Shown: positions 26,704 through 35,622 of the stretch, in pieces | Position numbering within the stretch: the first letter of the stretch is position 1 | Layout: every line of letters starts with the position of its first letter | Source of the DNA: Nitrospinota bacterium | Lineage (GTDB): Bacteria > Nitrospinota > Nitrospinia > JACRGO01 | Length of the DNA: 51,069 nt | Assembly (NCBI GenBank): GCA_016212295.1 | Contig: JACRGO010000149.1 | Location: 1-51,069, forward strand | Reading direction: 5' to 3' | Position numbers and translations under genes: made by a program | The notes under the pieces: model-generated | Database searches by the model: none | What the model saw: only the letters and a program-made list of their open reading frames with translations | Told to the model about the DNA's origin: nothing

Positions 26704-27030
26704 ATGGGAGCGAATACATTACAATTTGGTGACGCTGAATTCGAGGACACAGTACTCAAATCCGAAATACCCGTGCTGGTTGATTTTTGGGCCGAATGGT
26801 GCGCCCCTTGCCGCACCTTGGCCCCGACCGTGGATGATTTGGCGGTGGAAAACGCCGGCAAGGTAAAAATCGGCAAGCTCAATGTGGACCAGAATCCTAA
26901 AACCGCCACGACTTACGGGATCCGGAGCATTCCCTCTATTCTGCTGTTCAAGGGAGGCAAGGTGGTCCAGCAGATGGTGGGGGTCAAGACCAAAGCGGAA
27001 ATCCAGGCAATTATAAATGAGCATATTTGA
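26704..27030 (+). CDS. trxA: Thioredoxin
   Basis: Thioredoxin is a cytoplasmic dithiol reductant. The active site WCAPC has cysteines at residues 33 and 36, and the cis-proline block is IRSIPSILLFKGGK. The preferred start is the ATG at 26704, giving 108 residues, with GGAGG eight bases upstream; an ATG at 26692 lies before that site. The gene stands alone between repeat-rich gaps. Confidence 0.93.
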   Translation: MGANTLQFGDAEFEDTVLKSEIPVLVDFWAEWCAPCRTLAPTVDDLAVENAGKVKIGKLNVDQNPKTATTYGIRSIPSILLFKGGKVVQQMVGVKTKAEIQAIINEHI

Positions 27031-27059
27031 TTTTAAAATTAAATATCCGCCTTTGATTC

Positions 27060-27402
27060 ATAGCGCGGACATGCGCGCTCCAAGAAACGGTTGAAAAATT
27101 TGCGCGAAAAACGCAAACTTCTGAACGTAATAATATGAAAATCCGCGCGCAACCACGCGAATTTTTTTAAAATTTCTTGATTTTCCTGTATTACCCTGCA
27201 CCCTGATAACCGCCCCTTGTACTACAAATCACAATTGTCAAATAACAAATAAATCTCAATAACTAAAATTACAAGGAATAAACAAAGAAATGGAATTGTT
27301 TTGAACATTAAGTAATTGTAATTTGTAATTTATTTGTAATTTGCTCTTTGTCATTTGTAATTTTGTTTGCCTTTGCGGTTGCGGCGAAGCCGCGCCATGA
27401 AC
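27060..27402. repeat. Family C unit followed by family B repeat, with no gene
   Basis: Positions 27060-27135 hold a GCGCGG-type unit (TTGCGCGAAAAACGCAAA, then CTGAACGTAATAATA). Positions 27228-27365 hold another copy of the AT-rich family B palindrome, including CAATTGTCAAATAACAAATA and GAACATTAAGTAATTG. The GC-rich tag GAAGCCGCGCCATGAAC ends it. Nothing in the 432-base gap looks coding. Confidence 0.75.
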
Positions 27403-27462
27403 TATTGCATTTTTTTATTGACAAAGAACCCCTTATCGTTCTAATATTTTTTTCCCCCGCTC

Positions 27463-27936
27463 ATGGAAGATTCCTTCATAAGCCAAAAGGACCTTGACAG
27501 GATTTTTGGGCATGCGCAAAAGGAACATCCAAGGGAATGTTGCGGCATTGTCACCGGGCCTGAAAAGGAGGCCAAGGGAAACATCGTTTATCCTTGCGCG
27601 AATATCCAGAACCGGCTGCATGATGAAAACCCCAAGGAGCATCCCAGGGACGCCCGCACCGCCTACTACATCGATCCTGATGAGCTTCTGAAAATTTTAA
27701 AGGCGGCGAAAAAAAAGTCGCATTCCATCAAGGCAATTTACCATTCCCACACGGAAAACCAGGCATATTTTTCGGAAGAAGACAGAAAGCGGGCTCTTGT
27801 ATGGGGCGAACCGTTGTATCCTGGCGCCCGCTATATAGTGGTTTCAGTAATCGGCGGGAAGGTGGAAGAGTTTAAAATTTTTGCCTGGGACGAAAAAGCC
27901 GGGGATTTCAGGCAGGAAAAACATTTGAATGACTAA
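27463..27936 (+). CDS. M67-family JAMM metallopeptidase
   Basis: The 157-residue protein carries a complete JAMM zinc site: E25 in HPRECCG, H94 and H96 in YHSHTENQAYFSEED, S104 and D107. The ECCG motif is characteristic of bacterial Mov34/MPN peptidases that release the C-terminal residues of ThiS/MoaD-like sulfur carriers. Such genes usually neighbour moeB, thiS or cysM; none is here, so the substrate is open. The start ATG at 27463 has a weak ribosome-binding site. It is separated from the next gene by a half copy of the family A repeat. Confidence 0.88.
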   Translation: MEDSFISQKDLDRIFGHAQKEHPRECCGIVTGPEKEAKGNIVYPCANIQNRLHDENPKEHPRDARTAYYIDPDELLKILKAAKKKSHSIKAIYHSHTENQAYFSEEDRKRALVWGEPLYPGARYIVVSVIGGKVEEFKIFAWDEKAGDFRQEKHLND

Positions 27937-27990
27937 AGTAAGCTAAAGTTTCAAGTGACTAAAGTTGTGGAAGTTCTTTTTTATTATAAA
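27930..27990 (+). repeat. Half copy of the GTGACTAAAGT repeat (family A), left arm only
   Basis: GACTAAAGTAAGCTAAAGTT through GACTAAAGTTGTGGAAGT and the AT-rich loop are present, but the opposing arm is absent. Its end abuts the ribosome-binding site ATGGAGG of the next gene. It overlaps the last codons of the JAMM gene. Confidence 0.8.
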
Positions 27991-28007
27991 ACGATGGAGG
28001 ATTCAAT

Positions 28008-28787
28008 ATGCAAACGGCTCATGACGGCATTGACGGCAAATTGTATAAAACAATAGTGACGATTGTGGATGAAAGGGTAAAAGAGATAAAGGTTGCGTGG
28101 AAGGATTCTGACAGGGTGGAAGGCAGGCTGGATAGAATAGAAAACATCGTGGAAAAATTGGCGGAGGCCCAGAACCGGACGGAGAAGAAGGTAGAGGAGC
28201 TTGCGGAGGCCCAAAACCGAACAGAAAAGAAGGTTGAGGAGCTTGCTGAAGCCCAGAACCGGACGGAAAAGAAGGTAGGGGAACTTGCTGAAGCCCAGAA
28301 GGAGACACAGAAGGAAATCAGCATATTAACAAGAAGAATGGATGGATTGACAGTGGAGGTCGGCATACTGGCAAAAGGATTGAATCTGACGAGAAAGGAT
28401 TTGGGCGGAGTCACGTCAACCCTTGGCTACATGCTTGAAAACGAGGCATACAGGGTATTGCCGAAAATACTCAAAAAGAGATACGGGATAGAGGCGACGG
28501 AGAGGTTCTTGAGGAGGAGCATAAGGAGCTTTGGCGTTAAGAAGGATGGGGAGGTGAATATTTTCAGCAAGGGGATATATAAAGGAAAGAAGGTTGTTAT
28601 AATCGGAGAGGCAAAATCCAGGCTTGAGAAGGAAGATATAGATGGTCTGATTGATATTTCACGGAAACTGAAGGGTGCGCATGAAGGGGATGAGTTTCTT
28701 TTAGCCGTGACGCATTACGCGAGGGAGTCCGTGATTGAATATGGGAAGAAGAAGGGAGTGGAGGTTATTCAGAGTTTTGAGTGGTAA
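28008..28787 (+). CDS. Coiled-coil protein with DUF3782-like nuclease-fold C-terminus
   Basis: The first 40 residues are basic. Residues about 46-110 form a coiled coil built from a 14-residue unit, LAEAQNRTEKKVEE, repeated three to four times and encoded by 42-base tandem DNA repeats at 28152-28300. Residues about 125-259 resemble the DUF3782 family with a PD-(D/E)XK-like core: GEVNIFSKGIYKGKKVVIIG followed by EAKS, then LEKEDIDGLID. Function of the family is unknown; a DNA-related role is inference from the fold. The ATG follows GATGGAGG. Repeat number could vary between strains by slippage. Confidence 0.72.
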   Translation: MQTAHDGIDGKLYKTIVTIVDERVKEIKVAWKDSDRVEGRLDRIENIVEKLAEAQNRTEKKVEELAEAQNRTEKKVEELAEAQNRTEKKVGELAEAQKETQKEISILTRRMDGLTVEVGILAKGLNLTRKDLGGVTSTLGYMLENEAYRVLPKILKKRYGIEATERFLRRSIRSFGVKKDGEVNIFSKGIYKGKKVVIIGEAKSRLEKEDIDGLIDISRKLKGAHEGDEFLLAVTHYARESVIEYGKKKGVEVIQSFEW

Positions 28788-28827
28788 TTTCAAGCCCCCC
28801 ATGCTCATCTTTTAAAGAGGAGATATT

Positions 28828-28893
28828 ATGGCAGAAGAAACTTTGCAAGAAATATCCCGGCCATGTCTCAATCTTAATAACAGCTTTTTATGA
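28828..28893 (+). CDS. Possible 21-residue peptide or gene remnant
   Basis: An ATG at 28828 follows a good AGAGGAG site with suitable spacing and opens a 21-codon frame (MAEETLQEISRPCLNLNNSF plus Leu). The start region looks like that of a real gene, but it ends quickly and nothing similar follows. It may be the surviving 5' end of a deleted gene downstream of the DUF3782-like gene. Confidence 0.25.
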   Translation: MAEETLQEISRPCLNLNNSFL

Positions 28894-28985
28894 ATTTTGG
28901 ATTTGGGATCGTGGATTTTAGATACTTACCCACTAACCCTGAGAGTTCGTCTCTCACAATTTAAGAATCTCTTAAAATCAAAGAC

Positions 28986-29057
28986 ATGGAACCACTAATT
29001 ACACGAATTTCACGAATAAAAATTTAAAAATTAGTGTAATTCGTGAAATTAGTGGTT
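28986..29057. repeat. AATTCGTG palindromic repeat (family E), copy 2
   Basis: AACCACTAATTACACGAATT at the left pairs with AATTCGTGAAATTAGTGGTT at the right around an A/T-rich loop, a nearly perfect long hairpin. Around it, 28894-29221 is AT-rich, including a TTTGCGGCTTTGCGTGAG tag that recurs near 49510, and holds no other gene. Confidence 0.85.
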
Positions 29058-29221
29058 CAGAAAGTTTTTTGTGCCTTTGTGGTTAAATTCAAATATTTTT
29101 GGATAGAATTTAAATCCACAATCTAAAATCTGAAATCTCAAATAAAAAATCACACAGGCGAGGAAATCACAAAAAAAAACTTTGTGTCTTTGCGGCTTTG
29201 CGTGAGAAAAATTTAATATTT

Positions 29222-32200
29222 ATGAACACGAACTCAAAATTATTATTGGGCCTGGACATAGGATCAGTGAGCCTGAATACCGTTGTCCTCACTGAGGACG
29301 GCGCGGTCCTTCATGAATTCTATACGCGGCTCTTCGGAAAACCGGTGCAAAGGACCATAGAGGTCCTGGAAAGTCTTCGGGAGTTGGTGGACCTCGCGAA
29401 AATCGAATGCGTGGGGATAACCGGCGCGGGCGGCCAATTGATAGCGGAATTATTAGGGAAGGAATTCGTAAACGAGGTGATAGCCCAGTCCAGGGCGGTA
29501 GTGGAGCTTTATCCCGGCGCGGGAACGGTCATTGAAATGGGTGGAGAGGACTCCAAGCTCCTCCTTTTCCAAAGACATCCGGAGACCAAGGCCCCTTTTC
29601 TGGCCGATTTTTCCATGAACACCCTTTGCGCCGCGGGCACCGGCTCCTTTCTGGACCAACAGGCCGCGCGGATGAGAATCAACATTGAAAACGATTTCGG
29701 CGAACTGGCCCTGAAGTCCCAAAATCCTCCGAGGATCGCCGGACGCTGCAGCGTGTTTGCGAAATCGGACATGATCCACCTCCAGGGCATAGGCACGCCG
29801 GATTACGATATTGTCGCGGGCCTGTGCTATGCCGTGGCCAGGAGTTTTAAAAGCAACCTGGGCCGAGGAAAGGAATTTCAGAAGCCTGTGCTCTTTCAGG
29901 GAGGGGTCGCGGCCAATAAGGGGGTAGTGGCCGCCTTTGAAAACATCCTCGGCCTCAATCCCGGAGAGCTTATCATTCCGAAACATCATGCCTCAATGGG
30001 GGCCATAGGCGCCGCCCTGACCGCCAGGGACAGAGAGATGCCCGACACCCAAGATGTGCTCTCACCCGAACCGCTGAGGAAATACCTTGAATCCAGGACA
30101 ATAGAGTCGAGCGGCCTTGATCCACTTCCTCTAATTGAGTACAGGCAAAACGACCGTATCCAGACGCTGGACATCGGCAGGGCTGGGATGGAAAAGATGG
30201 ACGTCTTTTTGGGGATAGATATAGGGTCACTCAGCACAAACGTGGTGTTGATCGACAGCAATAAAGACGTTGTGGCCAGGCGTTACCTTCGCACCGCGGG
30301 CAGGCCCATAACAGCCGTGTGCCAGGGCCTCAGGGAAATAGGCGAAGAGGTGGGAGACAGGGTCAAGGTCCGCGGAGTTGGGACAACCGGCTCAGGCCGT
30401 TATATGATCGGGGACCTGGTCGGGTCGGACACTGTCCGGAACGAGATAACCGCCCAGGCCACGGCGGCCGTGCATTTCCATCCTGAAGTGGACACGATAT
30501 TCGAGATCGGGGGACAGGACTCCAAATACATCTCCATCAAAAACGGGGTTGTGGTGGATTTCGAGATGAACAAGGTCTGCGCCGCGGGCACAGGCTCCTT
30601 CATCGAAGAGCAGGCTGAAAAACTGGGTATACACATTGAGGAGGAATTCGGGGAGTTGGCGCTGTCGTCGGAAAATCCCAGCCGCCTTGGGGACCGCTGC
30701 ACTGTGTTCATGGAAACCAATCTGGTTTCGCATCAGCAAAAGGGGCACCTCACAAGCGACCTCACCGCCGGACTCAGCTATTCCATCGTGAAGAATTATC
30801 TGAACAGGGTGGTTTGCGACAGGCCCATAGGGAAACACATTCTCTTTCAAGGGGGAGTTGCCTGGAACAAGGCCGTGGTCTCAGCCTTTGAAAAAACCAC
30901 GGAAAGGAAAATCCACATTCCGCCGCACCATGACGTCACCGGCGCGATCGGCTCCGCCATGCTGGCGCAGAAGTGGGCCGGCAAAAACCCGGATGCCCAA
31001 AGCCGCTTCAAGGGGTTCGACCTGTCCAACAGGCCTTACACAGTGAAGTCCTTTGCCTGCAAGCAATGCGCTAATGTTTGCAACGTGAGCAGGATACAGT
31101 TTGAAAAGGAAAAACCGAATTTTTACGGGGCGCGTTGCGAAATCTACGAGGTGGATAAAAAGAAAGCTGACAACCACCTTCCCGATCTTTTCGAGGAAAG
31201 GAACAGGATACTGTTTCAGGATCTGGCGGATTTTCCCTCCAACGGCCCGGCCGGACCGGGAAAGACCATCGGAATACCGAGAGTCCTGCATTTTTATGAG
31301 TTCTATCCCCTTTGGCAGGCGTTCTTCAAAAAATTAGGTTTCAGGGTAATCCTCTCGGAACCCACTAGCAAGGAACTGATAAACAAGGCGGCCGAGGGTT
31401 CCACGACAGAGACCTGTTTTCCGATAAAAATCGTTCAGGGGCATGTGGAGCGTTTATTGGAGCAAGGGGTGGATTATATCTTCCTGCCAAGCTTCATCAC
31501 CGGTTCGCACAACAAGAAACTGAAGAAAGGGCAGATCTGTCCATACGTGCAGGCGGTCCCGTATCTGATAGACGCCGCCATCGAATTCGAGGGCCGGGGG
31601 GGAGTTAAACTCCTCAAGCCCGCGTTTCATTTCGCTGACCCGGAAAAAAAGATTTTAAAAGAGATTCAGAAATTCGCGCTCCAGATAGGGGTCTCCAAGA
31701 AGGACGCGGCAGAGGCATTCAGTCTAGGACGCGAGAAGCAGGATGCCTTTTATCAAGAGATGCAGAAGAGGGGACGGGAAGTCATCTCCCGATTGAAACC
31801 AGTGGAAAGGGCCATGGTTATCATCAGCCGTCCTTACAACGGATGCGATCCAGGGCTCAACATGGACCTGCCTCAAAAATTCCGTGAGATGGGGGCCATC
31901 GCCATTCCCATGGACTTTCTTCCTCTTGAACACGTTGATATCTCGGACGACTGGAGGGACATGTATTGGCGTTACGGCCAAAGGATACTCAGCGCCGCCA
32001 GACTCGTCAAGGAAAACAAAAACCTCTCCGCCGTTTTCCTTACCAATTTCGGGTGCGGTCCGGATTCCTTTATACAGACCTTTCTGAAAAAGGAGATGGG
32101 CGCCGAGCCATTCCTGCAATTGGAGATGGATGAACATAACGCGGACGCCGGTATGGTGACAAGATGCGAGGCGTTCCTGGACAGCCTGGAAAATTGCCGG

Positions 32201-33463
32201 GCGTCTCTTCATGCCCACGAATACATGGCAAGGAAGGAAGAAAAACGCGACGCGCACGGCAAGGCGGAAAGGACCATTTACATTCCTTACATGTCCGACG
32301 CCACTCACGCGATAGCCGCCGCCTTCCAGGCCTGCGGGACACGCGCCGAGGTGCTCCCGGTATCCACTTGGGAATCGGTGGAACTGGCGAAGAAATTCAC
32401 GTCCGGCAAGGAGTGCTATCCCACCATCCTGACCTTGGGGGATTTTATAAAAAAGGCGATGGCGGAGGATTTTGATTCTGGGAAGTCGGCCTTTTTCATG
32501 CCTTCCACGGACGGCCCTTGCAGGTTTGGTTTGTATTACCAGTTGCATGACCATATTCTAAAGGACCTGGGCAAGGAGGGCGTTGTTTTCGTCTCTCCCA
32601 ACCAGGGCAATTCAAAGGGGTTTTATGGTGAGTTGAAAATCTTCTCATCGGATTTTTTCAGGAAGGCATGGCAGGGAATAGTGGCTTTTGAGCTGCTTGA
32701 AAAACTCATGCTGCAGACCAGGCCTTATGAAACGAATAAGGGGGAAACGGACCGGCTCTATAAAATTTATCTGAAAAAACTTTTCAGCGCCATAGTGGAA
32801 AACAGGATCATAGAGACCCTGGAAGATGTTCTGCGTGAATTCAGCAAGATACAGGTTACCGGCTTCGGGACACGCCCGGTGGTCGGCATAGTGGGGGAAA
32901 TATACATACGCTCCAACTGGTTCGGCAACGCCAATGTGGTGAGGGAAATAGAGGACCTTGGCGGCGAGGTTTGGATGTCATGCTGCCAGGAATGGATTAT
33001 GTACGTCAACCATGAATTGAAGGTTGACAGCTTTCGCAAAAAAGATTATAAAGGACTCGTGGACGCCTTCATCAAGGGGATGGTCCAGAATTGGGACATG
33101 AAAAAAATGAGCGGCCTTTTCGAGGGGAAAATCAGGAACCTATACGAGCCCAAGACCAGGCATTTGATTGAATTGAGCGCCCCCTATTTGCACAAGACTT
33201 TTACCACGGAGGCGTTGTTGAGCGTGGGGAAATCAGTGGATTTTTCCAAGAACGGCGTGTCCGGCATAGTGAACCTCATGCCTTTCACCTGCATGCCGGG
33301 AAACATCACGGCCTCTTTGTTGAAAAAAGTCCGGGAGGACAACGGGAACTTTCCTTGTGTGTCCTTGATTTTTGATGGGACCGAGGACACGAACACCAGG
33401 ACCCGGCTTGAGGCTTTCATGCACCAGGTAAGGGAGTTCCAAGGGGCCAGGGCTTTTGTTTAA
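29222..33463 (+). CDS. Giant BcrAD/HgdC-type acyl-CoA dehydratase activase with tandem ASKHA domains
   Basis: This protein of about 1413 residues fuses two activator ATPase domains to a C-terminal HgdB/DUF2229-like region. Domain 1 (about 1-285) starts LLLGLDIGSVSLNTVVL; domain 2 (about 322-590) starts VFLGIDIGSLSTNVVLI. Each keeps the cluster cysteines of the family: C136 and C176 in domain 1, C453 and C493 in domain 2, within CAAGTGSF and RC[ST]VF contexts. HgdC-type activators bridge one [4Fe-4S] cluster across a homodimer, so the tandem may be an intramolecular pseudodimer. A cysteine motif FACKQCANVC follows near residue 615. ATG at 29222 is chosen; the earlier TTG at 29198 lies in repeat DNA. 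The family's substrate is unknown and no dehydratase is adjacent. Confidence 0.88.
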   Translation: MNTNSKLLLGLDIGSVSLNTVVLTEDGAVLHEFYTRLFGKPVQRTIEVLESLRELVDLAKIECVGITGAGGQLIAELLGKEFVNEVIAQSRAVVELYPGAGTVIEMGGEDSKLLLFQRHPETKAPFLADFSMNTLCAAGTGSFLDQQAARMRINIENDFGELALKSQNPPRIAGRCSVFAKSDMIHLQGIGTPDYDIVAGLCYAVARSFKSNLGRGKEFQKPVLFQGGVAANKGVVAAFENILGLNPGELIIPKHHASMGAIGAALTARDREMPDTQDVLSPEPLRKYLESRTIESSGLDPLPLIEYRQNDRIQTLDIGRAGMEKMDVFLGIDIGSLSTNVVLIDSNKDVVARRYLRTAGRPITAVCQGLREIGEEVGDRVKVRGVGTTGSGRYMIGDLVGSDTVRNEITAQATAAVHFHPEVDTIFEIGGQDSKYISIKNGVVVDFEMNKVCAAGTGSFIEEQAEKLGIHIEEEFGELALSSENPSRLGDRCTVFMETNLVSHQQKGHLTSDLTAGLSYSIVKNYLNRVVCDRPIGKHILFQGGVAWNKAVVSAFEKTTERKIHIPPHHDVTGAIGSAMLAQKWAGKNPDAQSRFKGFDLSNRPYTVKSFACKQCANVCNVSRIQFEKEKPNFYGARCEIYEVDKKKADNHLPDLFEERNRILFQDLADFPSNGPAGPGKTIGIPRVLHFYEFYPLWQAFFKKLGFRVILSEPTSKELINKAAEGSTTETCFPIKIVQGHVERLLEQGVDYIFLPSFITGSHNKKLKKGQICPYVQAVPYLIDAAIEFEGRGGVKLLKPAFHFADPEKKILKEIQKFALQIGVSKKDAAEAFSLGREKQDAFYQEMQKRGREVISRLKPVERAMVIISRPYNGCDPGLNMDLPQKFREMGAIAIPMDFLPLEHVDISDDWRDMYWRYGQRILSAARLVKENKNLSAVFLTNFGCGPDSFIQTFLKKEMGAEPFLQLEMDEHNADAGMVTRCEAFLDSLENCRASLHAHEYMARKEEKRDAHGKAERTIYIPYMSDATHAIAAAFQACGTRAEVLPVSTWESVELAKKFTSGKECYPTILTLGDFIKKAMAEDFDSGKSAFFMPSTDGPCRFGLYYQLHDHILKDLGKEGVVFVSPNQGNSKGFYGELKIFSSDFFRKAWQGIVAFELLEKLMLQTRPYETNKGETDRLYKIYLKKLFSAIVENRIIETLEDVLREFSKIQVTGFGTRPVVGIVGEIYIRSNWFGNANVVREIEDLGGEVWMSCCQEWIMYVNHELKVDSFRKKDYKGLVDAFIKGMVQNWDMKKMSGLFEGKIRNLYEPKTRHLIELSAPYLHKTFTTEALLSVGKSVDFSKNGVSGIVNLMPFTCMPGNITASLLKKVREDNGNFPCVSLIFDGTEDTNTRTRLEAFMHQVREFQGARAFV

Positions 33464-33892
<429 letters not shown>

Positions 33893-33909
33893 TTTATTAT
33901 ATGTAAATT

Positions 33910-33962
33910 AAAATCCCTTCCGTTCTCCCTTTCGGGGCCAAGAGCGGGAGGGATTTTTTTTT
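33910..33962 (+). terminator. Rho-independent terminator after ferredoxin
   Basis: AAAATCCCTTCCGTTCT pairs with AGAGCGGGAGGGATTTT through an approximately 15-base stem with a short loop, followed by a T-run of about nine. The A-run on the left means it may also work in reverse for the convergent gene. Confidence 0.88.
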
Positions 33963-34057
33963 ATCGCAAGCGCATACCCTGGGAAAAAATATTCCTGACG
34001 CCGCTATATTTCTGCTCATAATCGCCTCACGCTGCCAATACATCCTTCAATACAAAT

Positions 34058-34720
34058 TCAAAGGGCGCTACGGGTTAAAGCCCAAGTGTATTTCTCGTTT
34101 CTTCGGTGAATTCTATCTCCTCCCTTGAGGATGGTTTCAAAGCCCCCATTTCTATTAATTCCAATCCAACAGGTTGGATTATTTCCTTTAACCAAGGCAT
34201 TGCTCAAAACCCGCCCATCAGAAGAAACGTGCAGATGTCCCTTTGCATTTTCAGTTGTAAGACTTGAACCATCCGGGAAAACAATGTTAATACCAAGTCC
34301 ATCCTGTTTCGAGATATTCTGCGGAGGCACCGGCAGCGTAGCCAAAGATCCAGCACTCGGCCCAACAGTAGTGGTAGCGCCAAAAAACGTATCGGTGACC
34401 CTAACTGACATGATGTTGTAGACCGCTATGCCCAGCACCGCCACCGGAGTTAGAGCCCGAAGCTTCAGGGTGATATTGAATTTGCGGACTGCCTTCTGCC
34501 ACGGTTTATCGAAATCGGCACGCCATTCATACTTCACCGCGAATTGGCCGATATAGGTCCCTTCGTATAGAGCAACGCCGGCCTCTTGATAGTAATTTGC
34601 TTTTATGGGATTTTTTAATGGCGGAAAATTTTTGGTTTTTGTAGAGACCTCAAATGCCCTACAAACATCAAAATGGCAAAACGCCAGGATGAAAATGAAA
34701 ATTAAATTGAGTTTTTTCAT
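34058..34720 (-). CDS. Secreted protein of unknown function
   Basis: The start is the ATG at 34720 because GGGAGAGG precedes it; the longer frame from 34750 is rejected. The 220-residue protein has a signal peptide (KKLNLIFIFILAFCHFDVCR followed by AF). The mature part has alternating strands and no catalytic motif I recognise: NYYQEAGVALYEGTYIGQFA, GINIVFPDGSSLTTENAKG and a repeated-glycine region with NPTCWIGINRNGGFE. It might be an envelope or periplasmic protein. No cognate neighbours are evident. Confidence 0.6.
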   Translation of the reverse strand: MKKLNLIFIFILAFCHFDVCRAFEVSTKTKNFPPLKNPIKANYYQEAGVALYEGTYIGQFAVKYEWRADFDKPWQKAVRKFNITLKLRALTPVAVLGIAVYNIMSVRVTDTFFGATTTVGPSAGSLATLPVPPQNISKQDGLGINIVFPDGSSLTTENAKGHLHVSSDGRVLSNALVKGNNPTCWIGINRNGGFETILKGGDRIHRRNEKYTWALTRSAL

Positions 34721-35120
34721 AAACAACCTCTCCCAATTTTCGCAGAGCACCGCGTTTTTTATTCAATGTCTCAATTCAAGAATTGATTACGCTAAAGGAA
34801 CTGAACTGATTTAAAGCGATTGTAACGCAACGTGATTTGAAACGGTTCACCTCCTTCCCGCTCGTTGCGGATTTGCAATCCGCAACGCCCTTCCGCCCGG
34901 ATTTTTAATCCGAATGGGAATTGCAAATCCCAGTGGTGTCGCATTACGGATTACAAACCCGTAACGAGCGGAAGTAAACTCGCATCCCACACGGCGCTTC
35001 GCTTGCGTGGGATGCTCGGTTCCTTGTTGGACCACCCTCAAGGCAAGGGGGTGCTAAGCGCCCCCCCCTTTGAACCCCCACCAAAAGGTTCCCCCACCAT
35101 AGGTGGGGGCTTATATTGAG
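34721..35120. repeat. Cluster of short palindromes
   Basis: From 34858 to 34976 several small palindromes follow one another: TTGCGGATTTGCAATCCGCAA, CGGATTTTTAATCCG, GGAATTGCAAATCCC and TACGGATTACAAACCCGTA. A larger hairpin (GCATCCCAC/GTGGGATGC) lies at 34983-35016, and GC-rich CCCCC/GGGGG pairs end near 35110. No gene is supported. It resembles a bacterial interspersed mosaic element. Confidence 0.7.
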
Positions 35121-35139
35121 TTAAAAATAAAAAATTGTT

Positions 35140-35187
35140 TTTCTACCGCGACTTTAGCTCACTTTAAACTTTAGCCACTTGACACTT
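35140..35187 (-). repeat. Half copy of the GTGACTAAAGT repeat (family A), right arm only
   Basis: CGACTTTAGCTCACTTTAAA followed by CTTTAGCCACTTGACACTT matches the right arm of the family A palindromes; the left arm is missing. It abuts the 3' end of the PqqD-like gene. Confidence 0.75.
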
Positions 35188-35189
35188 CC

Positions 35190-35453
35190 TTACCTCAGTA
35201 TCCCCTTTTCCTTTAATTCCGAGAGTATCCTTTCCACGTCGCGGCGGGCGGTTTTTTCATCGATATTGAATCTGGATAGCATCTCTCCCACAATATCCCC
35301 CAAGCCCCTGTAGCCATCACAAAGGTTGTAGATCAAGGCGGCAGTGGCGTTCAGGGAGTGGACCTGATTGGCCTCCTGGTCATAGAGCACGGTTTCTTCA
35401 CCCATATCCTTTACTATCATGCCGTCGCGCTTGCGGAAATTAAGTTTATCCAT
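35190..35453 (-). CDS. PqqD-family peptide-binding protein
   Basis: The 87-residue protein matches the PqqD/RRE fold: VLYDQEANQVHSLNATAALI, YNLCDGYRGLGDIVGEMLSR and DVERILSELKEKGILR. PqqD proteins bind RiPP precursor peptides and present them to maturases. No radical SAM maturase or precursor peptide was found beside it, so it is an orphan here. The start is the ATG at 35453 (MDKLNFRKRDG); the longer frame upstream reads antisense through the tRNA and is not real. Confidence 0.8.
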   Translation of the reverse strand: MDKLNFRKRDGMIVKDMGEETVLYDQEANQVHSLNATAALIYNLCDGYRGLGDIVGEMLSRFNIDEKTARRDVERILSELKEKGILR

Positions 35454-35540
35454 AACGGAGATTAAAATACTCCTTTCGTGGCGTCCAGTCAATGTCCCTT
35501 GAAAACTAAAGCCCCCGGTGATAACATGGTCACAACATAA

Positions 35541-35617
35541 GCGCCCATAGCTCAGATGGATAGAGTAACGGATTGCGGATCCGTTGGTCGGAGGTTCGAG
35601 TCCTCTTGGGCGCGCCA
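35541..35617 (+). tRNA. tRNA-Arg (anticodon GCG)
   Basis: The 77-base gene folds fully: acceptor GCGCCCA pairs with TGGGCGC, discriminator G, then encoded CCA. The D-stem is GCTC/GAGT. The anticodon stem ACGGA/TCCGT encloses the loop TTGCGGA, giving anticodon GCG. The T-arm contains GGTTCGAGTC. It would read CGC, and CGU by wobble. Most bacteria use an ACG (inosine) arginine tRNA for these codons, so the G34 form is noteworthy. A terminator follows ten bases later. Confidence 0.92.
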
Positions 35618-35622
35618 TAAAA

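Noticed and set aside
28152-28300. CRISPR-like array
   Set aside because: The repeats are contiguous 42-base coding units without spacers, encoding a coiled coil.
33910-33962. Riboswitch or attenuator upstream of the next gene
   Set aside because: The next gene is convergent; the hairpin with T-run is a simple terminator.
35454-35618. 55-residue N-terminal extension of the PqqD-like protein (ARPRGLEPPT)
   Set aside because: This peptide is the well-known artefact of translating antisense through a tRNA gene. The ATG at 35453 starts the real domain.
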